A stretch of 64,000 nucleotides of DNA from Alloprevotella sp. GTDB taxonomy: Bacteria; Bacteroidota; Bacteroidia; Bacteroidales; Bacteroidaceae. How positions within the stretch are numbered: position 1 is the first letter of the stretch; each line of letters starts with the position of its first letter. This document shows, piece after piece, positions 16,248 to 23,340 of the stretch. The position numbers were made by a program, and so were the translations under genes. The stretch lies in NCBI GenBank assembly GCA_017471505.1, contig JAFUTC010000008.1, positions 62,001 to 126,000 of the forward strand, read 5' to 3'. The notes below the pieces were generated by a model. That model was not told the DNA's origin. It did not search any database and saw only the letters and a list, made by a program, of their open reading frames with translations.

Positions 16248-16311
16248 GCTGGTTTCCCTGCAAATACTTCGTTGCTTTTTCCTCTCCCTTTCCTAATCGC
16301 CTATAATTGCC

Positions 16312-16620
16312 TAACTTTGCCGTTGGTTAGGTTTCGTAATGCTGGCAGGGGCATCCTTTTGTGGTGTTCCTGCACTTCTTGTTATTATTAGGTATGCCAA
16401 AAACGGGTACTTTTTCGGGTACTTATTTTGTAACTCGCTGATTTTCAAAGGGGCTTGTAGAGTACATACCTCTACAAGCCTGTATTATTATGCCCGTTCC
16501 TTTGGTGGTTTCGGGAAAAACCACTAATTTTGCAAGCAAATAGGGGCGTGACCGTCTTTGACGCTCTCGCACCACTCCAAACCCCGTTAGTTCCTGCTAA
16601 CGGGGTTTGCGCGTCTTAAA
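16312..16620 (+). ncRNA. Possible structured RNA of the element
   Basis: Gene-free stretch in the 16102-16915 gap. TAACTTTG at 16312-16319 matches the -7 consensus, without a good -33. Downstream are a perfect 11-bp hairpin (16452-16462 with 16470-16480, 7-base loop), a 7-bp hairpin (16505-16511 with 16518-16524), and a perfect 13-bp hairpin (16578-16590 with 16597-16609). No convincing ORF is present on the plus strand. A lysine-rich frame on the minus strand ending near 16617 has no clear ATG. The last hairpin lacks a long T run, so termination there is uncertain. Confidence 0.35.
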
Positions 16621-16762
16621 ACTCATGTACTACGTTCTCGCCTGTTCTTGTGGCTTCTTTCGCCTGTTTCTTGCTTGCTGCTTGTTTCTCTGTTGTGCCT
16701 TGTTTCTTTCCCTGCTTTCTCGGTGTTAATTGGCTTTTTCTTCGGTGTTTCCTACTTACACA

Positions 16763-16798
16763 AAAAAGGCTGGTGCAACAAACTCGCCCAGCCTTTTT
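16763..16798 (-). terminator. Terminator of the element's early-type operon
   Basis: 11-bp stem AAAAAGGCTGG (16763-16773) with CCAGCCTTTTT (16788-16798). Read leftward it ends in a T run. It lies 118 bases beyond the stop of the 164-residue gene. Confidence 0.75.
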
Positions 16799-16915
16799 CT
16801 TGCCGTGTTCTAATTAAACCGATTTAAGCCCTTCTGCGCCCTCTTTTCTTTCCTGCCTTGTTGTTGTACCTTTTTATGGCAAAATGCTGTTAGGCGTAAA
16901 ATTCGGTAAAAATAA

Positions 16916-17410
16916 CTACTCCGCAAATGGTGTGTTATTGTTTGCCGCCTTATTTATGCTCCTAAACTTCCCGTGATTGGTTGTTATGTTCTTCGTTGTG
17001 CCTTTTGTGTTGGCTTGGGGCAGTCCTTTTACTACGTCTGCAATTACTTCGGCTGCTTCCTGTTCCTCTTTGCCGTTCCCTGCTTTGTAGTTCTCGGCTG
17101 TGTTTAGGTCGCTGGGAGTAAAGTAAAAGTTTTCGTTTTCGTCTTTCTCCACTACAAAAGCAATGCCCAGCAAAAGAATGGTGTTATATACCATATAGCC
17201 TTGCGCCCGTAACTCGTTCCACAATTCGTTTAGGGCGTTGGCTGCTTTCGTTTGAAGGTTGGCTATAACTTCGCGCTGTTCCTGCTCCGTCTGGGTTCTG
17301 GTCTGGTCGCGCTCCGTTGTTCCTGTTGCCTCGCTGTTCTGTGTTGCGCTCTCCTGTTCGGTCGCGCTGGTGTCGGCTTGCGCCTTTTTGGTGGTTTCTT
17401 TCGTTGCCAT
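16916..17410 (-). CDS. Element protein of unknown function, 164 residues
   Basis: Residues 1-45 are polar and low in complexity (Thr, Glu, Gln). Residues 45-68 form a helix, and residues 70-90 contain MVYNTILLLGIAFVVEKDE, a hydrophobic strand-rich core. The C-terminal part is charged, then Asn/Thr-rich. No known family is recognised. It starts 18 bases after the DUF4406 gene and ends before a strong terminator, so it is the last gene of the main operon. Confidence 0.65.
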   Translation of the reverse strand: MATKETTKKAQADTSATEQESATQNSEATGTTERDQTRTQTEQEQREVIANLQTKAANALNELWNELRAQGYMVYNTILLLGIAFVVEKDENENFYFTPSDLNTAENYKAGNGKEEQEAAEVIADVVKGLPQANTKGTTKNITTNHGKFRSINKAANNNTPFAE

Positions 17411-17428
17411 AATACTTGTTTTTATTAG

Positions 17429-18031
17429 TTAATAATTTTGCCTTTCGGCTTGCTTTAATTTCTCGCTTAATATCGTTGCAACCTTTTCGGCTGCTTTGCA
17501 AAATTCCCTGTTATACTTGTACTCACTTTCGTAATGCCGCAAATAATAACCGATGCTGCTTTCATCGTGCTTTATCTCGGCTGCTATTCTCTGGGTGTTC
17601 TCTCCTGCTTTCTTGCAATGGTGGGCGTAAATCATTCGGGCGTAAACGTGCCAGCGGTTTCGGCTGTCCTGTGCAATAATGCTAAATGGTACACCCATAA
17701 CGGCTTTTATTGCCTTCTTTATCTCCGTGTGGCGCGGTTCTGTTTCGTACTCAATACCGAGTTTTAGCCCTGTGGCGATTTCGTGTTCTAATACGGCTTT
17801 GTCGCTTAATTCCCAATTCGGCAGCATATAAATAGCGTTGCAGCCTATTAGCCTTAATATGTCGGCTTTCGCCTGTGCTTCGCTGTCTGCTCCTTTGGTC
17901 GGCTCGGCTGGTTCTACTACTTCGTAACCTTCTGCAAATAGTTTGCCCTTTGCACTACCTATTATGCTTTTGTGTTCCTCTGGCGGTGCGCTTGGGCTTA
18001 CTCCCGATATAAACACCCTTCTTTGCTCCAT
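17429..18031 (-). CDS. DUF4406-like protein with DnaA-type C-terminal helix bundle
   Basis: 200 residues from the ATG at 18029-18031. Residues 1-95 (RVFISGVSPS, then LIGCNAIYMLPNWELSDKAV and EHEIATGLKLG) match the DUF4406/nucleoside deoxyribosyltransferase-like fold common in phages. Residues 120-185 (HVYARMIYAHHCKKAG, then IAAEIKHDESSIGYYLRHYE) resemble the C-terminal DNA-binding helices of DnaA with its signature-like helix. The fusion is plausible for a replication or nucleotide-modifying protein of the element. The exact role is unknown. Confidence 0.7.
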   Translation of the reverse strand: MEQRRVFISGVSPSAPPEEHKSIIGSAKGKLFAEGYEVVEPAEPTKGADSEAQAKADILRLIGCNAIYMLPNWELSDKAVLEHEIATGLKLGIEYETEPRHTEIKKAIKAVMGVPFSIIAQDSRNRWHVYARMIYAHHCKKAGENTQRIAAEIKHDESSIGYYLRHYESEYKYNREFCKAAEKVATILSEKLKQAERQNY

Positions 18032-18045
18032 ATAGCACACCTTTG

Positions 18046-18249
18046 TTATATTTGCTTTCCTGTTAGTTTGCACCTGTTTGGGGTGTCTGTTCCACCATCG
18101 AGGCTTTTGCCTGTGTTGGTGTCGGTCGGCTTTTCCTTCCCGTAATACTCCAGCCACTCTTTTGCGGCTGCGCCCGGCTGTTCTTCTGTTGCGCCTCGTT
18201 CCTTCTCAATGCTGCGCAATGCTTCGTTTATCTGTTCTGTTATTATCAT
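18046..18249 (-). CDS. Small element protein, 67 residues
   Basis: MIITEQINEALRSIEKER begins a short amphipathic helix; the rest is polar and Gly/Thr-rich. The gene sits 10 bases after the DUF6291/DnaD-like gene and 14 bases before the DUF4406 gene on the same strand, which supports it as a real operon member. No family recognised. Confidence 0.5.
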   Translation of the reverse strand: MIITEQINEALRSIEKERGATEEQPGAAAKEWLEYYGKEKPTDTNTGKSLDGGTDTPNRCKLTGKQI

Positions 18250-18259
18250 ACTTCAAAAT

Positions 18260-18967
18260 TTATATAGTGTTGTGGCGCGTTCCTGTATATTGCTGCGCTT
18301 CGTATTCTCTAAATCTTTCTTCAAGCGTTTTGCGCTGCTGCGGCTGGTGTGTTACCTGTTGAGGCTGGTTTATGCCGTTGCGTTCCCACGTTCTTACGGC
18401 TGCTCTCCAGTCTTTTATCGGGTTTCCGCCTTTCTGCTTCCACCCGTTTGCGGTGTAATGGTCGCAAAACTGCTGGGCGTTTACTCCGTTGCCTCTCTCC
18501 TTGCAATATGCTTCTACTTCTGTAATGCTTGGAGGTGTAAATCTGGCGCGTGTGGGCGTAACGCTCTGCGTTGCGCTAACTTCCCTTTGTTCCTTTTCCT
18601 TTACCTTTTCATTGTCTTTTATATTTTCATTATCATTTATATTAGTTTGTTTCTCGCTTTCGGCTTGGTTGTTTGTCGGTTGCCTTTCGGTTGTTTCTTG
18701 GTTGTTTTCCTCTGGTCGCTTGGCTGCGTTTCGGTTTCCCTTCGGTGCGCCTCCTGCTTGCCCGTTCTTATACCTTCGCCAATTTGCTTCTAATTGTGGT
18801 TTTATCAACTTCCAGCATAACTTGGCGTATGGCTCTGTTATATTCGGCTCTTGCTCTGTTAGTGCGTATTCTGCAATGGCTTCGTATATTTTCAGCCTTA
18901 CTTCTTCGGGGCAAAGGTCAATGGCTTCCTTAAAACTCCTGTAAAATATAAAACTATCTTTTTCCAT
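18260..18967 (-). CDS. DUF6291 / DnaD-like replisome organiser protein
   Basis: 235 residues from the ATG at 18965-18967. Residues 1-75 (DSFIFYRSFKEAIDLCPEE, then AIAEYALTEQEPNI and LIKPQLEANWRRYKNGQAGG) match DUF6291, found in phages and mobile elements. A polar linker of about 80 residues follows. The C-terminal part (FTPPSITEVEAYCKERGNGV, then NGWKQKGGNPIKDWRAAVRTWER) resembles the C-terminal motif of DnaD-type replication initiators. Likely loads host replication proteins onto the element. A longer open frame upstream overlaps the HTH gene and was not used. Confidence 0.7.
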   Translation of the reverse strand: MEKDSFIFYRSFKEAIDLCPEEVRLKIYEAIAEYALTEQEPNITEPYAKLCWKLIKPQLEANWRRYKNGQAGGAPKGNRNAAKRPEENNQETTERQPTNNQAESEKQTNINDNENIKDNEKVKEKEQREVSATQSVTPTRARFTPPSITEVEAYCKERGNGVNAQQFCDHYTANGWKQKGGNPIKDWRAAVRTWERNGINQPQQVTHQPQQRKTLEERFREYEAQQYTGTRHNTI

Positions 18968-18998
18968 TGTGCCTGTCTGTTTTATACAATAGCGTAAA

Positions 18999-19232
18999 TT
19001 ACTCAAATTCTCGCAAATAGTACACCTTATAACGCCCGTAAACGCCTTGCCGCCATTCGTCTTGTATGTTAATACCCTTCTTCCGTAATTGGCTAATGTG
19101 CCCTCTGGGGTCGGATAGGTGTAAAGCGGTCGCAATGTCGGCAGCAGAATACTTTTTGCCACCTATAAGAAAGTTATAAACAAGCCTCTGCAAAACTGCT
19201 GGGCGTGTGCTGTGGTTCTGTTTCGTTGCCAT
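18999..19232 (-). CDS. Small winged-helix/HTH protein of the element
   Basis: 77 residues. It has an HTH pattern (LVYNFLIGGKKYSAADIATALHLSD, listed here in parts: LVYNFLIGGKKYS then AADIATALHLSD) followed by GHISQLRKKGINIQDEW and a basic wing GRYKVYYL. This resembles short DNA-binding proteins that switch or start replication in Bacteroides elements. It lies 8 bases after the MerR-type gene. Confidence 0.65.
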   Translation of the reverse strand: MATKQNHSTRPAVLQRLVYNFLIGGKKYSAADIATALHLSDPRGHISQLRKKGINIQDEWRQGVYGRYKVYYLREFE

Positions 19233-19240
19233 ATTCCTTG

Positions 19241-19537
19241 TTATTTGCTGGTTAGTATTCGTTGTATGTCGGTTTTCCTATAACGGCAAAGTCCGCCTAC
19301 TCTAACAGGCTGCAAAAAGCCTTTCTTGTCCCAATTCCACAATGTAGAAGGGTTTACGTTTAGGAGGCTGGCTGTCTGCTCTCTGGTGTAATATATTTCG
19401 CTGTTGCTGGCTTCCACCTCTCGCGCTAATTCTTGCCGCGTCTTGCCGATTAAGTCTTTAGCAAATTCGCCTAATTGTGCGGCTGTTACTTGCAATGTTA
19501 CGTTTGCTCCGCTGTCAATAATTTCTGTTATGCTCAT
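19241..19537 (-). CDS. MerR-type helix-turn-helix (excisionase-like) protein
   Basis: 98 residues. The C-terminal part is a HTH_17 domain, with YYTREQTASLLNVNPSTLWNW as recognition segment (YTREQTASLLNV, then PSTLWNWDKKGFL) and VGGLCRYRKTDIQRIL closing it. Such proteins in Bacteroidales elements act as excisionases or regulators paired with a tyrosine integrase. It is first in the main operon, behind its own promoter (19600-19629). Confidence 0.75.
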   Translation of the reverse strand: MSITEIIDSGANVTLQVTAAQLGEFAKDLIGKTRQELAREVEASNSEIYYTREQTASLLNVNPSTLWNWDKKGFLQPVRVGGLCRYRKTDIQRILTSK

Positions 19538-19599
19538 ACTTGCTTGTTTTTGTTATTACACCACTTCGGGGCAGATGCTTTCCCGTTGTGGTTCTGGTG

Positions 19600-19629
19600 C
19601 AAAGTTATGGCAAAGAAATAGGGTGCAAA
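19600..19629 (-). promoter_or_regulatory. Promoter of the main element operon
   Basis: Leftward TTTG (19626-19629), 18-base spacer, TAACTTTG (19600-19607), about 63 bases before the MerR-type gene. Confidence 0.6.
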
Positions 19630-19635
19630 AATTTT

Positions 19636-19676
19636 AGAAATACCGATAAATTCCGCCATTCCGTTTCGGTATTTCT
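19636..19676. promoter_or_regulatory. Inverted repeat upstream of the element operon
   Basis: AGAAATACCG at 19636-19645 and CGGTATTTCT at 19667-19676, perfect 10-base arms with a 21-base centre. It lies just above the -33 box of the HTH operon and just past the integrase operon terminator. It may be an operator, or a second terminator hairpin. Confidence 0.5.
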
Positions 19677-19690
19677 TTTTTCTAAATGCC

Positions 19691-19722
19691 ACTAAAAAAG
19701 CGTAACTTTTTGGGTTACGCTT
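19691..19722 (-). terminator. Terminator of the integrase operon
   Basis: Stem AAGCGTAAC (19698-19706) with GTTACGCTT (19714-19722), loop of seven. Read leftward it is followed by TTTTTT. It overlaps the stop of the 218-residue gene. Confidence 0.85.
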
Positions 19723-20371
19723 GCTGTAATTCTTCTTTGTAGGTCTTTGCAGTGCCTGTCCTTAACGCTTCTCTAAATGCCCTTTCGCTCCCGATGCCTT
19801 GTAACACCTTCTGTAATGCCCTGTGCAAAGGTGCTGCCTTGATGTTCTTTGTAATATAGCCTAATTCTTGGGCTGCTAAAATAATTCTGGCTGCTTCGGC
19901 TGTTTTGCCTTGTATATGGTGCAGCTTCAACATATTAACAACTTTGTTATATTTGCTTCTGTCGGCAAAATACGCTATAAAATCGGGGCTTTGCGTGGTC
20001 GGGCTGGTTGGCTCTGGCTTTCTGCCTATTCCCTGCAAATAGCCAATATATTGCGCTGCATATTTGTAAACGGGATGTCCTTCGTAATAGTCTGGGGTTG
20101 TCGTTTCTCTCACTTCTTTTAATGCTTGCTCCAGATGTTCGGCTTTCCTCTTTGCAAAGGTTTCGGGGTGCTGCCCTTCGCTATCTCTTGCAAATAGTTC
20201 GGCAAAGGTGTAAAACTCTGGGGCGTTGCTATCGCTGGCGTTTCCTTCTTCCACTTTAGAAAACTGCCTACTTAAACGCCATAACTTTGCAATGCCTGTT
20301 ATTAGGTTCTCGCGCTGCTGGTGCTGCCGTTCCTGCTCTGGGGGTCTGGCTGTTATTTGCTTACCTTCCAT
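19715..20371 (-). CDS. Element protein of unknown function, 218 residues
   Basis: Polar, mostly helical protein (KHRLS-type charged helices at 20-35, 85-100, 140-170 and 180-215). No family is recognised. It starts one base after the integrase stop, so the two are co-transcribed and probably coupled. A role in integration control is possible from position only. Confidence 0.6.
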   Translation of the reverse strand: MEGKQITARPPEQERQHQQRENLITGIAKLWRLSRQFSKVEEGNASDSNAPEFYTFAELFARDSEGQHPETFAKRKAEHLEQALKEVRETTTPDYYEGHPVYKYAAQYIGYLQGIGRKPEPTSPTTQSPDFIAYFADRSKYNKVVNMLKLHHIQGKTAEAARIILAAQELGYITKNIKAAPLHRALQKVLQGIGSERAFREALRTGTAKTYKEELQQA

Positions 20372-20372
20372 A

Positions 20373-21728
20373 TTACACCAATAAATCTACTAAATTACGC
20401 TTCATTTCTTCGTCTATCTCTCTGTAACGTGCAAACGCCCGGCTTCCTTCCTTGTGTCCGCTTAATGCTCCTACGAGGTTAGGGTCTTTCACTTGCTTGT
20501 ATAGGTTGCCAACAAAACACCGCCTTGCCAAATGCGATGAGGCTATTTCGTTAATAGGTCTTATTTCTGGCTCTCTGGTGGTCGGATTGATGATTGTAAC
20601 GGGGCGCGTTATTCCTGCGGCTGTAAACGCTTCCTTTATTGCCACGTTATATTTCTGCTCGGAAATGAAGGGAAATAGAAGGTTGTTGCCCTCGCTGGCG
20701 TGCCTTGCTAATATCTCTTTGGCTGTTGCGTTTAATGGAACTCGGACTGTTACCGCTCTCCCGTCTTTCGTCTTTCTGGGTATGTACTCCACCGCATCGC
20801 CTATTATGTTGTTACGGGTCAGTTTATATAAATCGCCTACCCTGCAACCGATTAGGCACTGAAACACAAAAATATCTCTCTGTAACGCTAAACGGGGGCT
20901 TAATTCTGCCTTATATAGTGTGTTGCGTTCCTCTATCGTAATGTAGTAGGGCGTTCCGTAAACACATTCTTTGATGCTGTAATTCTTAAATGGGTTGTTG
21001 GTCGTTTCTCCTGTTTCTATTGCCCATAAAAAGAAGGTGCGCAACTTCGTTAATATGTCGCTTATGGTGTTTTGCCCTCTCTGGGCTGGTGTCCGTGTTT
21101 CTGGTACGGCTTCAAATACGGGTTTATAGTCTGCGTTGCAGATGTACTTTCCCGTTTCTTCGTCTTGTGTAAAGTGCTGGTACTCCGTTTTTAGGAAATC
21201 TTCAAATTTTCGCAAATGGTCGGGCGTGATGGTGTCTAACTCCAGCCTAAAATTTGGGCGGCTGTAAAGTTGCGTGTATATCTCAAAACGCTGCAATGCC
21301 CTATATATTACCCTAAAATTGCGCTTTCTCACTTCGGAAATGTTGCGCGTTTCCAAAAAGCGTGAGAAGGTTTCAAAGAAGGTTTCACGCCTCTGCACTA
21401 TTCCGTATTTGTCTGGGTTCTGGGCTTTGTCTATTTCCTCTTTTAGCCAATTAGATGTAACGGCTTCTTTGTCGGTCGCGCTGTTGTATATGTCTGCAAT
21501 TAGTTGTTTAAGTTCTGCCACTTCCTTGTTAATGCTGGCTTTCTCCGCCGGGTTCATTACTACCTTTGCTTTTATTTCCTCTCGCTTTGCATCCCATTGT
21601 TCGGGCTTCACTTCTATATTGCTGGCGTAAAGTAGTTGTACTTTGCGCCCATCCCTCAACCTAAAACGCACGTTTGCCGTTTTCTTCTTGCTGGTTGACA
21701 CTCTGATAAATGCTGTAATTGTTGCCAT
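20373..21728 (-). CDS. Tyrosine recombinase (integrase)
   Basis: 451 residues. The N-terminal Arm-binding region (about 1-100) and SAM-like core-binding domain (110-250) precede the catalytic domain. Catalytic residues are visible: Arg296 in GCRVGDLYKL, Lys319 in RKTKDGR, His399/Arg402 in SSHLARRCF, His425 in LSGHKEGSR and nucleophile Tyr435 in ARYREID. It is a phage-type integrase of the kind found in Bacteroidales integrative elements. It lies next to the right attachment site, away from the tRNA, and is driven by a promoter overlapping an inverted repeat of the arm sites, which suggests autoregulation. Confidence 0.95.
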   Translation of the reverse strand: MATITAFIRVSTSKKKTANVRFRLRDGRKVQLLYASNIEVKPEQWDAKREEIKAKVVMNPAEKASINKEVAELKQLIADIYNSATDKEAVTSNWLKEEIDKAQNPDKYGIVQRRETFFETFSRFLETRNISEVRKRNFRVIYRALQRFEIYTQLYSRPNFRLELDTITPDHLRKFEDFLKTEYQHFTQDEETGKYICNADYKPVFEAVPETRTPAQRGQNTISDILTKLRTFFLWAIETGETTNNPFKNYSIKECVYGTPYYITIEERNTLYKAELSPRLALQRDIFVFQCLIGCRVGDLYKLTRNNIIGDAVEYIPRKTKDGRAVTVRVPLNATAKEILARHASEGNNLLFPFISEQKYNVAIKEAFTAAGITRPVTIINPTTREPEIRPINEIASSHLARRCFVGNLYKQVKDPNLVGALSGHKEGSRAFARYREIDEEMKRNLVDLLV

Positions 21729-21751
21729 ATTGGGTTAGGTCTAATATTACC

Positions 21752-21780
21752 GTGGTGCAAATTTAGTAATTTTGCACCAC
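21752..21780. promoter_or_regulatory. Right-end arm sites and integrase promoter
   Basis: GTGGTGCAAA (21752-21761) and TTTGCACCAC (21771-21780) are perfect inverted copies. Leftward TAAATTTG at 21758-21765 is a -7 box for the integrase, 30 bases from its ATG, and overlaps the left arm. Element-bound integrase would therefore cover its own promoter. Confidence 0.65.
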
Positions 21781-21861
21781 ATAACAACAATAATTTTAGA
21801 TTATTTTAGAATAAAATAAATAGTACCAATTTTCACAACTCCCTTAAAATCATTGTAGAAT

Positions 21862-21886
21862 AAGCAAAAAACGGGCGTTTTTGCTT
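21862..21886. terminator. Terminator-like hairpin near the right end
   Basis: AAGCAAAAA (21862-21870) with TTTTTGCTT (21878-21886), loop of seven. In the 323-base gap between the integrase and the next host gene. It may shield the element from outside transcription. Confidence 0.5.
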
Positions 21887-21923
21887 GTGTGGCGCAAAAT
21901 CGGCTTTTCTAACTATTCAAACA

Positions 21924-21940
21924 CGGCTCTGGGTACGAGG
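21924..21940 (+). repeat. attR core, 17-bp direct repeat
   Basis: Identical to 15676-15692. Marks the right boundary; sequence after it (TGGAACGC) is the original host DNA that followed the tRNA. Confidence 0.9.
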
Positions 21941-21968
21941 TGGAACGCTTTGATATGTTCCAAATTGA

Positions 21969-22007
21969 AAAACAGTGCTGTAGGTTTATGACCTGCGGCA
22001 CTGTTTT
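21969..22007 (+). terminator. Displaced host terminator of tRNA-Leu
   Basis: 17-bp stem (21969-21985 with 21991-22007, two G-U pairs), short TTATG loop, followed by TTTTCTTG. It lies 28 bases past attR. It would have followed the tRNA gene before insertion. Confidence 0.75.
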
Positions 22008-22051
22008 CTTGTTATGTTGGAGGGAGATTTTGATGGCAAAAAGCGGGATAC

Positions 22052-22684
22052 CTACTCGTAGCAGGCTCGGAGGATGAGGCGGGACTCGGGGCCCAGGTTG
22101 AAAAGCAGGTCGGCCACGCTCAGGTTTGGGCTGAAGTCGGCTTGCGTGCCAAAGGTCTGGCTGTAGGGGACGGGGTGGAAGTGCGGGTCGAGCGTGAGGG
22201 GGGTCTTGGGGCTTATGAGAGTGCGACAATCCTCGATGAAACCGTCGGTTTTTGGCAGGTATTCGGCGGTGGGCTCAAGGGTGATGTCGATGAAAAGCCA
22301 TTGTAAGAACAGACGCGACAGGGCTGCATTGAAATCGACGAGGTGTTCGATGTCGGAGAAATAGACGGCGTGCAGGTCGTCGGCGTAGAACTGGAAGAAC
22401 GGACTGCTCTCGTAGGCTGACACAAGGGTCTGCCAGTGGATGTGCCGCCAGTTGTTGTGGCGGCTCATGGTGACTTGGCCGATGGGCATGTGGTTGTCGC
22501 CGCTATGCTCTATGGGTATGGTCAGCGCCACGGGGCCATTGGCACCGAGGATGACGGCGCGGTTGCGGTAGGTCTGCTTGACATAGTTCTCGCAATGTTC
22601 TTCCCAGGCATGGGTGGCTCGTATGAGCCGGGCATATTGTTGTATGGGGCCCATGTAGGCAGTGGCAAACAGGAAGTCGGTCAT
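22052..22684 (-). CDS. WbqC-like family protein
   Basis: 210 residues from the ATG at 22682-22684, overlapping the upstream stop as ATGA. It has the WbqC pattern: an N-terminal FATAYMGPIQQYARL, ENYVKQTYRNRAVILGANGP, then LTIPIEHSGD and TLVSAYESSPFFQFYADDL. Members are linked to glycolipid or exopolysaccharide synthesis in some bacteria, with unknown chemistry. It is the last gene of the dapB-lepB cluster and ends before the integrated element's right flank. Confidence 0.85.
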   Translation of the reverse strand: MTDFLFATAYMGPIQQYARLIRATHAWEEHCENYVKQTYRNRAVILGANGPVALTIPIEHSGDNHMPIGQVTMSRHNNWRHIHWQTLVSAYESSPFFQFYADDLHAVYFSDIEHLVDFNAALSRLFLQWLFIDITLEPTAEYLPKTDGFIEDCRTLISPKTPLTLDPHFHPVPYSQTFGTQADFSPNLSVADLLFNLGPESRLILRACYE

Positions 22685-23340
22685 TGCAGGGCGGCAAGTC
22701 GTTTGAGCGTGGCGATTGAGGCAAAGCAGCGGTTCCACTGCATACGTCCATCCTGACGCGAGAAACTGGTGGCTACGCACACGCCGATGATGTCGCGGCG
22801 GGCCACAGGGCCATAGACCTCGGTCCAGAAGTAGTCGTCGGACACGTGTATGCGGCGGCCCATGGCAAGCGTCTCCGTGGTGTCGGCCATCGTCTTTTCG
22901 CTTTCCAATATATAGTGGAGCAGCGACAGGTTGGTGGTGTCGACGTCGACGGGCTCGTGAATGCCAGGCAGCACAAGGCCTTCTTCGCGGGGATGGCTGC
23001 GGTAGGTGGACACCTCGAGGCGTGCGGAGTCGAGCCATAGGGAGTCGCCGGCGAGGGCCTCGACGGCAGCCAGGCACACCTCGTCAGTCTGCGGGTGGGT
23101 GAAGGCAATCAGGTCGCCGCGTTGGGGCGTGGCAAAAGGTGTACGTACGACGAGCACGCGGTCGCCGGCTTGCAGCGGATGGCATACGGTGCGCGGCGAC
23201 ACGCTCACTTGCGTGACGACAAAGAGATGGGCCAGCAGTGCCAACAATAGTGTCAGCAGGAAGGGCAGCAGATAGACGCGGAACTTTCTCACGGTGTTGC
23301 GGCGGTTTGAGGGGGAAGGGTCAGCGTATGTGGCTGACAT
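22681..23340 (-). CDS. Signal peptidase I-like protein, probably inactive
   Basis: 219 residues with one membrane segment (residues 22-42) and an S26-like periplasmic domain. Aligning CHPLQAGDRVLVVRTPF to the SMxPTLxxGD box puts Thr51 where the catalytic Ser should be. Aligning LAAVEALAGDSL to KRVVGLPGD puts Ala91-Ala92 where the catalytic Lys-Arg should be. The later SDDYFWTEVYGPVARRDIIG box is kept. It overlaps lepB by 20 bases, so a GTG at 23290-23292 is an alternative start. Most likely a non-catalytic partner or relic of the adjacent peptidase; the fold assignment is firm, the loss of activity is inferred. Confidence 0.75.
   Translation of the reverse strand: MSATYADPSPSNRRNTVRKFRVYLLPFLLTLLLALLAHLFVVTQVSVSPRTVCHPLQAGDRVLVVRTPFATPQRGDLIAFTHPQTDEVCLAAVEALAGDSLWLDSARLEVSTYRSHPREEGLVLPGIHEPVDVDTTNLSLLHYILESEKTMADTTETLAMGRRIHVSDDYFWTEVYGPVARRDIIGVCVATSFSRQDGRMQWNRCFASIATLKRLAALQ

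Larger units (their letters stand above)
15676..21940. mobile_element. Integrated element in tRNA-Leu, about 6.3 kb, satellite-like
   Basis: Bounded by a 17-bp direct repeat (CGGCTCTGGGTACGAGG) at 15676-15692 and 21924-21940, the first copy being the tRNA-Leu 3' end. The interior is clearly richer in A and T than the flanks, and all genes run leftward. Contents in transcription order: tyrosine integrase, 218-residue unknown, MerR-type excisionase-like protein, small HTH protein, DUF6291/DnaD-like protein, 67-residue unknown, DUF4406 plus DnaA-like protein, 164-residue unknown, 89-residue coiled coil. No relaxase, conjugation, capsid, terminase or lysis gene is seen. It is therefore either a phage-dependent or conjugation-dependent satellite or a reduced element; which one is not decided by sequence. 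Confidence 0.9.

Noticed and set aside
16561..16610. The 13-bp hairpin as an attachment site or second tRNA
   Set aside because: No T-arm consensus or second copy at the other end; the 17-bp core in tRNA-Leu explains both boundaries.
18968..19162. Upstream extension of the DUF6291 gene
   Set aside because: It overlaps the HTH gene in another frame, and MEKDSFIFYRSF is the family start.
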